Assembly (NCBI RefSeq): GCF_003820355.1
Contig: NZ_RPOK01000003.1
Span: 165,686-229,685, forward strand
Direction of reading: 5' to 3'
DNA: 64,000 nt
DNA from: Paralteromonas sediminis
Lineage (GTDB): Bacteria; Pseudomonadota; Gammaproteobacteria; Enterobacterales; Alteromonadaceae
Part shown: piece after piece, positions 17,170-25,975 of the stretch
How the letters are laid out: each line of letters begins with the position of its first letter
Numbering within the stretch: position 1 is the stretch's first letter
Made by a program: the position numbers and the translations under genes
Notes under the pieces: model-generated
What the model was told of the DNA's origin: nothing
The model's input: the letters and a program-made list of their open reading frames with translations, nothing else
The model's database searches: none

Positions 17170-18015
17170 TCAGTCATTGAGCTTTAGATTGACCAGCTTC
17201 GCCGTTGAAAACTTGCCTGCCTCCTGAGTTAACCAGATATGCCCATCTTTGGCACACACACCCTCTACCTGATTCAATCCACTGAGCTTTTCGATTCTTT
17301 GAAGAGCAAAATCTTCACCCAATATCGCAATAAAGGGCTTCATTAAGCCGATGGTCGACACGCTATAGCCGGTAAGTACATAGTGCCCCTGACTGTCATC
17401 CCAATCTGCGCCAGTCACAACGCCGGGCAACCCTTTAATTAAACTAATGGGAGAAAGCTTTTGCTCTGCCAAGTCTTTGTCAATCTTATACACTCGTAAC
17501 ACTTGCGTGTTCCAGCTTTTAGAAAACAAAATAAGGTGTTCACCCTTTGCCACCAGGGCCTCGGCATCAAAATCATGGCCGTAATAGGCATTAGTTGATG
17601 GGTTATAGCCCTCATAAGTAATACCGATGATGTCTGCATTACCCTCTTGATCTAACTTGTAAATCACCAAATCTTCCCGCTTCCCTGCGTTATTGCCGAA
17701 ATCACCGACAAAAACATGCGTCCTGTCTGCAGTTATTGCTTCCCAATCAACGTTTTTAGTCAATACGTAGGGCTCAGCGACAATCTCCCCATTGTGATTT
17801 ATTTCATACACCACGGGGGCATTTCCAGAATCATTTAGCGTAAGAAAACCCGTTTCAGTGCAATATAACCCTGATGTTTCCCCTAACCTGTCAGACAATA
17901 CTGACTGCTTTGTCACGGTATACCCTTTACCCTGCTCTGCCTTTGACGCACAGGCTGCTAAAGCACTTACCATAAAAATAATTGATACTTTGAAAATGAA
18001 ACGATTTAACGACAC
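17170..18015 (-). CDS. Lipoprotein with a predicted beta-propeller-like fold
   Basis: A 281-residue protein with a lipoprotein signal peptide (VSALAAC, Cys22 as lipidation site). The mature part has repeated short beta-strand units such as ETSGLYCTETGFLTLNDSGN and VDWEAITADRTHVFVGDFGNNAG, reminiscent of SMP-30 or phytase-like propellers, with acidic loops that could hold Ca2+. The enzymatic role, if any, is not evident. Divergent from the antiporter gene at 18083 and without an operon partner. Confidence 0.65.
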   Translation of the reverse strand: MSLNRFIFKVSIIFMVSALAACASKAEQGKGYTVTKQSVLSDRLGETSGLYCTETGFLTLNDSGNAPVVYEINHNGEIVAEPYVLTKNVDWEAITADRTHVFVGDFGNNAGKREDLVIYKLDQEGNADIIGITYEGYNPSTNAYYGHDFDAEALVAKGEHLILFSKSWNTQVLRVYKIDKDLAEQKLSPISLIKGLPGVVTGADWDDSQGHYVLTGYSVSTIGLMKPFIAILGEDFALQRIEKLSGLNQVEGVCAKDGHIWLTQEAGKFSTAKLVNLKLND

Positions 18016-18082
18016 AGCTTTTCCCTTTTTGCTTACAACTTTTCAATTGCCCTGCTAGAGTGAACAAAAAACCACTGGTTCT

Positions 18083-19888
18083 ATGATTGTGAACGACCCA
18101 CTAGTACTCTTGGTTATGGTAGGTTTACTGTCCATAGCCTGTCAGTTTTTTGCTTACAAAGTAAAATTACCAGCAATTCTTCCCTTGCTCATTGTTGGTA
18201 TTCTTATCGGCCCGGTTTTTGGGGCCTTGAATGCTGATGACCTCTTTGGCGAGCTTTTGTTCCCCATTGTCTCCCTGTCTGTGGCCATTATTTTGTTCGA
18301 AGGTGCCCTCACACTTAAGAAAGACGACATTGCTGGGCATGGCAAAATGGTGCGAAACCTTTGTAGTGTTGGCGTTGTTGTTACCTGGCTGATTGCGGCT
18401 TTTGCAGCACACTATTTGCTCAGTGTTTCATGGAGTATCGCGTTCTTATTTGGCGCCATCGTAACGGTGACTGGCCCCACCGTTATTGTGCCCATGTTAC
18501 GCAGTGTCAGGCCCAATCACAAAGTGGCCAATATATTGCGCTGGGAAGGCATCGTTATTGACCCCGTTGGTGCATTGTTAGCCGTATTAGTATTTGAGTT
18601 CATTGTCTCAGCGCAAGGGGCACTGAGTCATACTTTTTATGCTTTTGGTATCACACTTTTAACGGGATTAGGCTTTGGCGCGGCCGCGGGTATAGGCCTT
18701 GGCATCTCACTCAAAAACAACTGGATCCCACAATACTTAGTTAATACCGCTGTTCTGACAGTCATACTGGGCGTATTTGCTGCGTCGAATGTCATTGCGC
18801 ATGAGTCAGGACTGTTAACGGTCACGGTGGCAGGCATTATATTGGCCAATATGAAAGGGGTGAATATCGAGGGTATATTGGAATTCAAAGAAACCCTCAG
18901 CGTATTGCTTATTTCAGGTTTATTTATATTACTGGCCACCCGGCTCGACTTAAACGCCATCGCACAACTGGGCTGGGCAGCCGCCTTTGTTATTCTCGCC
19001 ATCATGTACATTGCGCGTCCAATATCAGTATTTATCTCTTCCTGGGGGACCAGTCTGACCTTAAAAGAGCTTGCCCTGATCAGCTGGATTGCTCCGCGAG
19101 GTATTGTTGCCGCTGCAGTGTCAGCCTTGTTTGCTCTTAAGTTAGAAGAGCAGGGCTTTCCTCAATCCGAAATCATCGTTCCCATGGTGTTTTTGGTGAT
19201 CATCACGACCGTAGTGGTGCAAAGCCTAACCGCCAAGCTAGTAGCAAAACTATTGGGTGTAAGAGCCCCCATTCCGAATGGATTTTTACTATTTGGTGGC
19301 AACCGCTTTAGTCAGCTTTTGGCAAAAGAGTTGCAGGAACAAGGTATTTATACCTGCATTGCGGATACCAACTGGAACGCGATTAGCGATTGTAGAATGC
19401 AGGACATTCCCGTTTATTTTGGCAACCCTATGTCTGAGCATGCATCATTGCACCTTGAGCTGAATCGCTTTGGAAATGTCTTAATCCTGTCTCCCTACAG
19501 GCAACTTAACCCTCTAGTCAGTTTTCATTTTGAAGATGCCTTGGGCAAAGGCAAAGTGTGGGGACTGTCGAACAATGAACAACTTAGCCGCCCCAGCCAC
19601 AAGGTGTCCAGTCACTATGCAAATAAACTCACTTTATTTGGCGAAGGTATAACCTATGCTTATCTTGCCTCAGCCGTGGCCAAAGGTGCCACGGTAAAAA
19701 CCACCCGTTTAACCGATGCATTTCGCTTTGAAGATTATCAGGAAACCTACGGAGAAAGGGCTATTCCTTTGGTTTATATTGATACGCATAACGTTTTTCA
19801 CGTGGTGCTTGCCAACAATGATTTTGAACCTGCTGCAGGCTGGCGACTTATTAGCTTAATCACGCCTAAAGATTCAGGATTACCTTAA
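18083..19888 (+). CDS. Na+/H+ (cation:proton) antiporter, CPA1 family
   Basis: A 601-residue inner-membrane antiporter with about twelve membrane segments in the first 400 residues. The core has VTVTGPTVIVPMLRSVRPNHKV and EGIVIDPVGALLAVLVFE, the latter with the ion-binding ND/DP-type aspartate of CPA1 exchangers. The C-terminal 180 residues are soluble and start with a Rossmann-like nucleotide-binding fold (FLLFGGNRFSQLLAKELQEQG), as in TrkA-N. It likely exports Na+ or K+ for pH and salt homeostasis, in line with a marine host. Confidence 0.88.
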   Translation: MIVNDPLVLLVMVGLLSIACQFFAYKVKLPAILPLLIVGILIGPVFGALNADDLFGELLFPIVSLSVAIILFEGALTLKKDDIAGHGKMVRNLCSVGVVVTWLIAAFAAHYLLSVSWSIAFLFGAIVTVTGPTVIVPMLRSVRPNHKVANILRWEGIVIDPVGALLAVLVFEFIVSAQGALSHTFYAFGITLLTGLGFGAAAGIGLGISLKNNWIPQYLVNTAVLTVILGVFAASNVIAHESGLLTVTVAGIILANMKGVNIEGILEFKETLSVLLISGLFILLATRLDLNAIAQLGWAAAFVILAIMYIARPISVFISSWGTSLTLKELALISWIAPRGIVAAAVSALFALKLEEQGFPQSEIIVPMVFLVIITTVVVQSLTAKLVAKLLGVRAPIPNGFLLFGGNRFSQLLAKELQEQGIYTCIADTNWNAISDCRMQDIPVYFGNPMSEHASLHLELNRFGNVLILSPYRQLNPLVSFHFEDALGKGKVWGLSNNEQLSRPSHKVSSHYANKLTLFGEGITYAYLASAVAKGATVKTTRLTDAFRFEDYQETYGERAIPLVYIDTHNVFHVVLANNDFEPAAGWRLISLITPKDSGLP

Positions 19889-19897
19889 GCGAAACAT

Positions 19898-21190
19898 TTA
19901 CAACTGTTCAATAATAGCTAATGACTTAGCCACTGCCCCTTGGTTGCTTAGTAACACCTGTTTGCCAGCCTGTCCCTGTGCACGAGCTGCATCGGGATCT
20001 TGTAATAATCCCGTAAGGGCATGAGTAAGCGCCTCACTGTCCCTAACAATGCGCAGCGCCTTTGCCTCTATCAGCGTCTGGCAGATGACCGGATTGTTGT
20101 ATGTATGAGGACCCATTAACACAGGCAGAGACATAGCCGCAGGTTCAAGGGCATTATGCCCTCCTTTATTTGCCAAGCTTCCGCCAACAAACGCGACAGT
20201 GGCAATAGCATAAGCCCGAGTCAATTGGCCCATCTCGTCCAAGAGCACGATAGCTGTGTTTTCAGGAATGACGTCAACCTCTGTGCTTCTGCACCATGGA
20301 AGAGACTGCTGTGATAATAGGGCGGCTACCGTATCAAAACGCTCAGGGTGACGCGGTACTAAAATAAGTAAAGGGCGAATGTCGGCAGGAATAGCTTGCA
20401 ATGCCGCCAAAATCAGACTTTCTTCTGGCTCATGGGTACTACCAGCAACAAAAATAGCGCGCTGTCCGGCATCGAGACCTTTAAAACTCGAGGTAGATGC
20501 ACGCAGTAACTCATTGGCCTGATCGAACTTAATATTATTGGTTAACGTAAGTTTATCGGTGTGCACACCCAGCGACAGGTAGTTATTGTAATCACGCTCA
20601 CCCTGGGCACAAACATGCGTGACTTTTTGTAGCATAGCGCCAAAAAGACGTGGGTATTTGCTGTAGCGTTTCGCACTTTTTTCGGTCATCCTCGCATTAA
20701 GCACACAAACAGGGATGCGCTTACGCCAGCAGGTGTGGATCATATTAGGCCACAATTCAACTTCTGTAATAATCACTTTTTGAGGCGACAGCCTGTTCAG
20801 CAAGCCAGACATCAAAAACGGCAGATCATAAGGCAAAAAAAGGTGTTGTACCCGGTTCCCAAATAGTGCCTTCACCCTGTCAGCCCCAGTGGGCGTAGTA
20901 GTAGTGATAGTAATCGTCAACGCGGGCTGCTCATCCATCAATAACTTGATAAGGGATGATGCGCTGACAACTTCCCCCACTGACACACAGTGAAACAGGT
21001 AACCGCCTTGGCGTAATGAAGGACTTCCGAAGCCAAACCTTTCCCGAATGCGAAAGCGGCCCTGCTGCTTCTTTTTGATGGCCAAAATGAACAAGGCCAT
21101 CACAACAATTGGCGATAATACCAATAACAAACCGGAGTATAGCCATCGGCTGGCTTCCTGAGAAAATGAAGGACGAAAAGAAAGCGTCAA
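19898..21190 (-). CDS. waaA: 3-deoxy-D-manno-octulosonic acid (Kdo) transferase
   Basis: A 430-residue GT30 glycosyltransferase that adds Kdo to lipid IVA in lipopolysaccharide synthesis. An N-terminal membrane anchor (WLYSGLLLVLSPIVVMALFILA) is followed by GGYLFHCVSVGEVVSA, ITTTTPTGADRV, ITEVELWPNMIHTCW, VAGSTHEPEE and FVGGSLANKGGHNALEPAA, all strong family motifs. The start is taken as the TTG at 21190; the ribosome-binding site is weak, so it is less certain than the family call. It ends 10 bases from the convergent antiporter gene. Confidence 0.94.
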   Translation of the reverse strand: MTLSFRPSFSQEASRWLYSGLLLVLSPIVVMALFILAIKKKQQGRFRIRERFGFGSPSLRQGGYLFHCVSVGEVVSASSLIKLLMDEQPALTITITTTTPTGADRVKALFGNRVQHLFLPYDLPFLMSGLLNRLSPQKVIITEVELWPNMIHTCWRKRIPVCVLNARMTEKSAKRYSKYPRLFGAMLQKVTHVCAQGERDYNNYLSLGVHTDKLTLTNNIKFDQANELLRASTSSFKGLDAGQRAIFVAGSTHEPEESLILAALQAIPADIRPLLILVPRHPERFDTVAALLSQQSLPWCRSTEVDVIPENTAIVLLDEMGQLTRAYAIATVAFVGGSLANKGGHNALEPAAMSLPVLMGPHTYNNPVICQTLIEAKALRIVRDSEALTHALTGLLQDPDAARAQGQAGKQVLLSNQGAVAKSLAIIEQL

Positions 21191-21242
21191 GGTTTAGCTC
21201 TAAAATACTTGCTGCAGATGGCAGTAATGTCAGGACGCAAAT

Positions 21243-22010
21243 TCATTTTTCAATACTTTCCCAGCTAAAAGGACCGTATTCAGGAAACACATGCTGCTTT
21301 TCGTCTGTCGGCTCTTTGGCCAGATCAACGATGTCATTTTGTAGTGAAAAACGGAAACGTCTCACCTCTTGCCAAAGCGGCATAAAATCCTCGTTCTGGA
21401 TACCCTGTTCGTCTTCTTGCAATAAGGGACCTAACAGGTCGTAGGCGTTTTGAAGGCGAGCCGCCTCACGATTAGCAAACGCAAGAACTGCTGCGTCGGG
21501 CTGCACAAGTGGGTGCTGATGCTCAGTCGTTGTAAACCCCGAAAAGTATTCTATGTATTCCTGCAGGTCAACACTGTCAGCAAACCCCCACTTTTTAACC
21601 GTATCAAAATTGATCAGTTTTTCTTCTTGTGGCTCAACAATCAACACTGTGGGCGTTGCAAAGTACGTGGCGTAACCAAATCTTTGGGTGATGTCTCTTC
21701 GATCATTCAAGAAGCCAACATCAACAAATACCGTCTCATAGTGCTGCTGTATAATGGGGTGCAAGGTTTCCATCGAAAAACGTTTTGCTAACCCCATACT
21801 GTCATGACACCAGGTCGCACCCAACACAACAAGTAAGCGTTTGTTCGTTTCTTTCGCTTTAGAAAGCGCTTGCGAAACCGCTTGCATAGGGTCATTAACA
21901 GGCTGATAAGTATAAGCAGGCAGTATGTGTGTATCTTCTTTGCTGCCAGTTGCGGCAGCCGCGAAACCTGCGGCTAAGGTCAGCACAACAACTAAAACAA
22001 GAATTCTCAT
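21243..22010 (-). CDS. Exported thioredoxin-fold protein with a single cysteine
   Basis: A 255-residue protein with a signal peptide (MRILVLVVVLTLAAGFAAA). Residues 50-160 look like a thioredoxin-like (thioredoxin_7/DUF255) domain: KRLLVVLGATWCHDSMGLAKRF, then YFATPTVLIVEP with the cis-Pro region. The usual CxxC is WCHDS here, so only one cysteine remains and a dithiol reaction is not possible. It may act as a thiol-binding or peroxidase-like factor, or as a structural one. The C-terminal part is helical, with no named domain. It lies 52 bases before waaA on the same strand, possibly an operon. Confidence 0.7.
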   Translation of the reverse strand: MRILVLVVVLTLAAGFAAAATGSKEDTHILPAYTYQPVNDPMQAVSQALSKAKETNKRLLVVLGATWCHDSMGLAKRFSMETLHPIIQQHYETVFVDVGFLNDRRDITQRFGYATYFATPTVLIVEPQEEKLINFDTVKKWGFADSVDLQEYIEYFSGFTTTEHQHPLVQPDAAVLAFANREAARLQNAYDLLGPLLQEDEQGIQNEDFMPLWQEVRRFRFSLQNDIVDLAKEPTDEKQHVFPEYGPFSWESIEK

Positions 22011-22120
22011 AAGGTAAGGTCAGTTACTGTTTAAAAAGCCAAGGTAGCAAGTTAACTGCGGGTAGACAAATTAACTGTCAGAATCTAGAGTCGTGAACAA
22101 ACTAATAGAATATCAACAAT

Positions 22121-22723
22121 ATGGCACTCACAGAATCAACCATGCTCGCATTAGGCAGTCCGGCTCCAGAGTTTAGTTTACCCAATACCGAAGGTAAAAT
22201 GATTGAATTGAGTGACTTTCAACACTCAAGATTACTGGTTGTGGCTTTCATTTGTAATCATTGTCCTTATGTTGTGCATATTGCACCAGCATTGTCCGAA
22301 CTATCCAAGCGATACGCCAGTCAGGACGTAGCATTCGTTGCGATAAACAGTAACGATGTAACTGCCTACCCAGAGGATGATTTAAATAATATGCAACTCG
22401 AAAGGGCCAGGAGAGGCTACCCTTTCCCCTATTTGTTTGACGAAACGAAAAATGTTGCCAAAGCATTTTATGCCGCTTGCACACCTGATTTTTACGTATT
22501 TGATGACACGCGAAAACTTGTTTACCGTGGCCAGTTTGACAGTACCCGTCCCCATCGAGTGTCGTCGGGCAACTACGACTCTTCGCAAGCCCTCTCAACA
22601 GGTGAAGATTTGCGAAGTGCGTTAAATGCACTATTGGCTAACACTCCTATACCAGAACCACAAGTGCCTTCTATGGGTTGTAATATCAAATGGAAGCCAG
22701 GCAACGCACCCGATTACTTTTAA
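22121..22723 (+). CDS. Thioredoxin-family / AhpC-TSA-like protein
   Basis: A 200-residue cytoplasmic protein with a redoxin fold: LGSPAPEFSLPNTEGK, LVVAFICNHCPYVVHIAPAL with the CNHC pair, VAFVAINSNDVTAYPEDD and YAACTPDFYVFDD (cis-Pro). The C-terminus has PSMGCNIKWKPGNAPDYF, typical of a family of bacterial thioredoxin-like proteins of about 190-200 residues often called thioredoxin family or redoxin domain protein. It probably reduces peroxides or disulfides. The nitroreductase gene follows after 30 bases in the same direction. Confidence 0.85.
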   Translation: MALTESTMLALGSPAPEFSLPNTEGKMIELSDFQHSRLLVVAFICNHCPYVVHIAPALSELSKRYASQDVAFVAINSNDVTAYPEDDLNNMQLERARRGYPFPYLFDETKNVAKAFYAACTPDFYVFDDTRKLVYRGQFDSTRPHRVSSGNYDSSQALSTGEDLRSALNALLANTPIPEPQVPSMGCNIKWKPGNAPDYF

Positions 22724-22752
22724 TTTCACAAGACAGACATTAAGGACGGCTT

Positions 22753-23415
22753 ATGACATTTTCCACCATGCTTGACAAACGGTATTCCTGCCGGGCATTT
22801 CTAGATAAACCTGTTGATTCGGCTGTTTTACAGCGTGTTTTTGAAAAAGCGCAACGCAGCCCTTCTAACTGCAATGTGCAACCGTGGCAAGTGATAGTCG
22901 TGTCAGGAGAAAAGAAAACTCAGCTTGCCCAGCAGCTGGTCGAAGAGGTCATCAAAGTTCAAAAGCCCTACCCAGACTTTAACTGGCTTCCTGCCTACGA
23001 GGGCGTGCACAGAGAACGCCAGTTTGGTTCCGCAAATGCACTTTATTCTGCAATGGGCATAGAACGGCAAGATAAGGTTAAACGACAACAAGCCATGCTG
23101 CGCAATTGGCAATTTTTCGATGCCCCACACGTGGCATTTTTCACTATGGACAAATACCTCGATATCATGGGGGCGGTAGATATTGGCATTTATGCACAAA
23201 CCCTCAGCATGTTAATGTACGAAGAAGGTATTTCCAGTTGCATGCAAGGCGCACTGGGACAATTTCCTAATCCCATTAAAAGCCTGTGCGAATTGCCTGA
23301 GGAAAGAGGTATTTTGTTTGGCATGTCATTTGGCTATGCCGATAGTAAAGCCGATGCCAATCAGGCCAGAACTGTGAGAGAGCCTGTATCAAACAGTGTT
23401 CTTTTTATCGATTAA
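22753..23415 (+). CDS. Nitroreductase family protein
   Basis: A 220-residue FMN-dependent oxidoreductase: YSCRAFLDKPVDSAVLQRVFEKAQRSPSNCNVQPWQVIVV is the standard FMN-binding beginning, and SSCMQGALGQFPNPIKSLCELPEERGILFGMSFGYAD the end. The natural substrate cannot be told. It follows the redoxin gene closely. The 3' end overlaps the convergent DedA-like gene by 27 bases. Confidence 0.9.
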   Translation: MTFSTMLDKRYSCRAFLDKPVDSAVLQRVFEKAQRSPSNCNVQPWQVIVVSGEKKTQLAQQLVEEVIKVQKPYPDFNWLPAYEGVHRERQFGSANALYSAMGIERQDKVKRQQAMLRNWQFFDAPHVAFFTMDKYLDIMGAVDIGIYAQTLSMLMYEEGISSCMQGALGQFPNPIKSLCELPEERGILFGMSFGYADSKADANQARTVREPVSNSVLFID

Positions 23416-24042
23416 ATTGATTCTGCGTTGTTTTACATCCAATGTAAGCGCAACCGCCAGCCAAATGGCCAGTAACGAAAATAACAACGCAGTATTTTCA
23501 GCGACTTTCATCACCTGTTCACTCATAAAAGCGGTAGCAGCAATCAGTGCTAGGTAATAAGGCAGGTTGAGAACACCAGCAAGCCAGACAACTCGAATGG
23601 GTTTATGGTTTGCGCCCTGAGCAAACATAAAAAAGGCAAGGGAGTTCATGTGGATCATCGCCAGCAAAAGATGCTTGATTTTTGTTGGTGAATGCTCACT
23701 TTCCTCAGACTTGTTAATTCTACCCAAACCATAATTAATTAGAGAACCGAGTGTAGCCGCCACAACCATAGCCACTGTTAACATGACCACATCAGTAAAA
23801 GTGGGTTTGGCGCCTATAACTAGCAAAACAGCAAAAAACTGTCCAGGAAAGTAAAAGCCCACATACACAATGGACTCCAACAAAATAATCGCCATGATTA
23901 AAAGATAGAAGTAATCCCCCATACCTGACTGTATGGTGTTGAGAAGTTGCAAACCGGGCGGAATGATTTGCCAGTACACCAGCAAATTCATCACAGAAAA
24001 TGCCACAATCGCGGTTACAGGCAAGGTTGCATAATACTTCAT
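23389..24042 (-). CDS. DedA-like inner-membrane protein
   Basis: A 217-residue protein with about five hydrophobic segments. LLIMAIILLESIVYVGFYFPGQFFAVLLVIGAK resembles the DedA/SNARE-associated core (E...P/PG motif), and LGSLINYGLGR corresponds to the G(x)xxxYxxGR segment. DedA proteins act as lipid (undecaprenyl or phospholipid) flippases. Here the second conserved arm (R...PxxxG) is less clear, since the equivalent region reads HKPIRVVWLAGVLNLPYYLAL. The call is therefore at superfamily level. Confidence 0.65.
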   Translation of the reverse strand: MKYYATLPVTAIVAFSVMNLLVYWQIIPPGLQLLNTIQSGMGDYFYLLIMAIILLESIVYVGFYFPGQFFAVLLVIGAKPTFTDVVMLTVAMVVAATLGSLINYGLGRINKSEESEHSPTKIKHLLLAMIHMNSLAFFMFAQGANHKPIRVVWLAGVLNLPYYLALIAATAFMSEQVMKVAENTALLFSLLAIWLAVALTLDVKQRRINLIDKKNTV

Positions 24043-24135
24043 ATTGGCTTCGCACTATTGCTTTAGTCAGTATTACGCAAAGTAATAGAAAATGGACGTA
24101 CGTGCCAAGTTACGAATTTTTAAGATTTACGTCGA

Positions 24136-24390
24136 TTACCGCGCTTCGCTTATGATCTTTTCCAGCTTTGCATTCACGGTATCGTCTGTTTCAATGTGCT
24201 CTGGGTCGGGCTCAATACAATCAATTGGACAGCAGGCAACACACTGAGGTTCATCATAGTGACCGATGCATTCCGTGCAGCGACTGGTGTCAATCTGATA
24301 AACCTCCTCTCCCATTGTGATTGCCTGATTGGGGCATTCAGGCTCGCACATATCACAGTTAATACAATCATCCGCTATTTTAAGTGCCAT
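24136..24390 (-). CDS. YfhL-type 2[4Fe-4S] ferredoxin
   Basis: An 84-residue ferredoxin with CINCDMCEPECP in the first half and CTECIGHYDEPQCVACCP in the second. The insert of six residues between the second and third cysteines of cluster two is characteristic of the YfhL/Alvin type. The start has a good distance to the upstream TrhP gene (19 bases), so the two form an operon. It would donate electrons at low potential. Confidence 0.93.
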   Translation of the reverse strand: MALKIADDCINCDMCEPECPNQAITMGEEVYQIDTSRCTECIGHYDEPQCVACCPIDCIEPDPEHIETDDTVNAKLEKIISEAR

Positions 24391-24408
24391 AATGATGTTC
24401 TCTCACTA

Positions 24409-25779
24409 TTAAACATGGTCAATCAAAGTATCCGAAGCGCAGGTAAAACCACTTCGGGTTGTCTGATGCTTGGGTAAATTTCGCATCAAAATACAAAATT
24501 CGGGTTCGACTTCTATGGGCAACCTAGTCCAAACATAATGGCCGGATCCTTTAGCCTCGTTCAGTGCGCATCCCCGTTTGTCGAAAAGTGCCTTTAGCTG
24601 AAAAGAATAATTACCTTGCGGCGTCACCAGTTCCAAATTATCACCGAGCACAAATTTGTTCTTCACTTCAATAAGGTAGAGGCCGTCTTCGCTTTTTTGA
24701 GTCACTTCACCCACCAGTTGTTGGCTATGACTGATTGAGTGTGCATAGTCGTAATTCTGGTATTGAGTATGCGAGCCATGTCGCTGCAAGAACCCCTCGG
24801 TATATCCCCTGTTTGAAAGATGTTCTAGTTCCTGCATAAGGGCTGGGTTAAACGGTTTACCGACGCACGCATCATCTATAGCCTGCCTATACACCTTTGC
24901 GGTACGCGCACAGTAGTAAAATGATTTGGTTCGGCCTTCAATTTTGAGTGAATCTACGCCAATTTCGACCAGGCTTTGTACATGCTGAACCGCGCGTAAA
25001 TCTTTGGAGTTGAAAATATAGGTGCCAAATTCATCCTCGAAAGTAGGCATCAACTCTCCTGGACGGCCCCCCTCCTGCAACATAAATAACGGTGAATTGT
25101 CTGGCTCACTACTGCCTTCATGAACACACTCACCCAGTTTAATTTGGCCAACCTCATCTTCAGTGGCCTCATTGATCTGATAGCGCCAGCGACAGGCATT
25201 GGTGCAGGTGCCCTGATTCGGGTCGCGCTTATTGATATAACCTGACAACAAGCAACGTCCAGAATAGGCCATGCATAGTGCGCCATGCACAAATACTTCT
25301 AATTCCATTTCAGGGCATTGTTGTCGAATTTCTTTAATCTCATCTATCGACAATTCCCTAGACAAGATGACTCTGGAAATGCCCTGCTGTTGCCAAAACC
25401 TCACGGTAGCCCAGTTCACCGCATTGGCTTGCACAGATAAGTGAATAGTAAGTTCAGGGTGGGCCTCCTTGGCCATCATGATAAGACCAGGGTCAGACAT
25501 GATCATCGCATCGGGTTTCATTGCTACTACAGGAGCAAGGTCCTTTAAAAAGGTCTTCAGCTTTCCGTTGTGCGGGGCAATGTTATTGACGACATAAAAC
25601 TTCTTATGCTGCTGATGCGCTTCATCAATGGCAACTTGCAAGTTAGCCAGGTTGAACTCGTTGTTCCTTACCCGCAATGAATAACGGGGTTGCCCCGCAT
25701 AAACAGCGTCTGCCCCATAGGCAAACGCATAACGCATATTCTTCAATGACCCTGCCGGCGACAATAATTCAGGTTTCAT
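24409..25779 (-). CDS. trhP: tRNA 5-hydroxyuridine synthesis protein, U32 family
   Basis: A 456-residue protein of the U32 peptidase-like family, close to E. coli YegQ. Motifs: MKPELLSPAGSLKNMRYAFAYGADAVYAGQPRYSLR at the start; EVFVHGALCMAYSGRCLLSGY and QGTCTNACRWRY, which hold the four iron-sulfur cysteines; and LKIEGRTKSFYYCARTAKVYRQA. TrhP makes ho5U34 in certain tRNAs with prephenate-derived groups, as known from E. coli. The adjacent ferredoxin gene suggests an electron partner, which is inference. Confidence 0.92.
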   Translation of the reverse strand: MKPELLSPAGSLKNMRYAFAYGADAVYAGQPRYSLRVRNNEFNLANLQVAIDEAHQQHKKFYVVNNIAPHNGKLKTFLKDLAPVVAMKPDAMIMSDPGLIMMAKEAHPELTIHLSVQANAVNWATVRFWQQQGISRVILSRELSIDEIKEIRQQCPEMELEVFVHGALCMAYSGRCLLSGYINKRDPNQGTCTNACRWRYQINEATEDEVGQIKLGECVHEGSSEPDNSPLFMLQEGGRPGELMPTFEDEFGTYIFNSKDLRAVQHVQSLVEIGVDSLKIEGRTKSFYYCARTAKVYRQAIDDACVGKPFNPALMQELEHLSNRGYTEGFLQRHGSHTQYQNYDYAHSISHSQQLVGEVTQKSEDGLYLIEVKNKFVLGDNLELVTPQGNYSFQLKALFDKRGCALNEAKGSGHYVWTRLPIEVEPEFCILMRNLPKHQTTRSGFTCASDTLIDHV

Positions 25780-25975
25780 TTTTTTACTTCACTACCCTAT
25801 TTTGCCGGCATCCTAGCAGTTTGAGACTGAGTTGCTTTGATTTAGATTAAAGGTATTGAAAATATCGTTACACAACGAAACAAAAGCATAGTAGGTAACA
25901 TTCATCCAACTACATTGATCTTCCACAGAATTGACGCTGTAATGACCCTATAAAAATTCACAGAGGTTTATTCAA

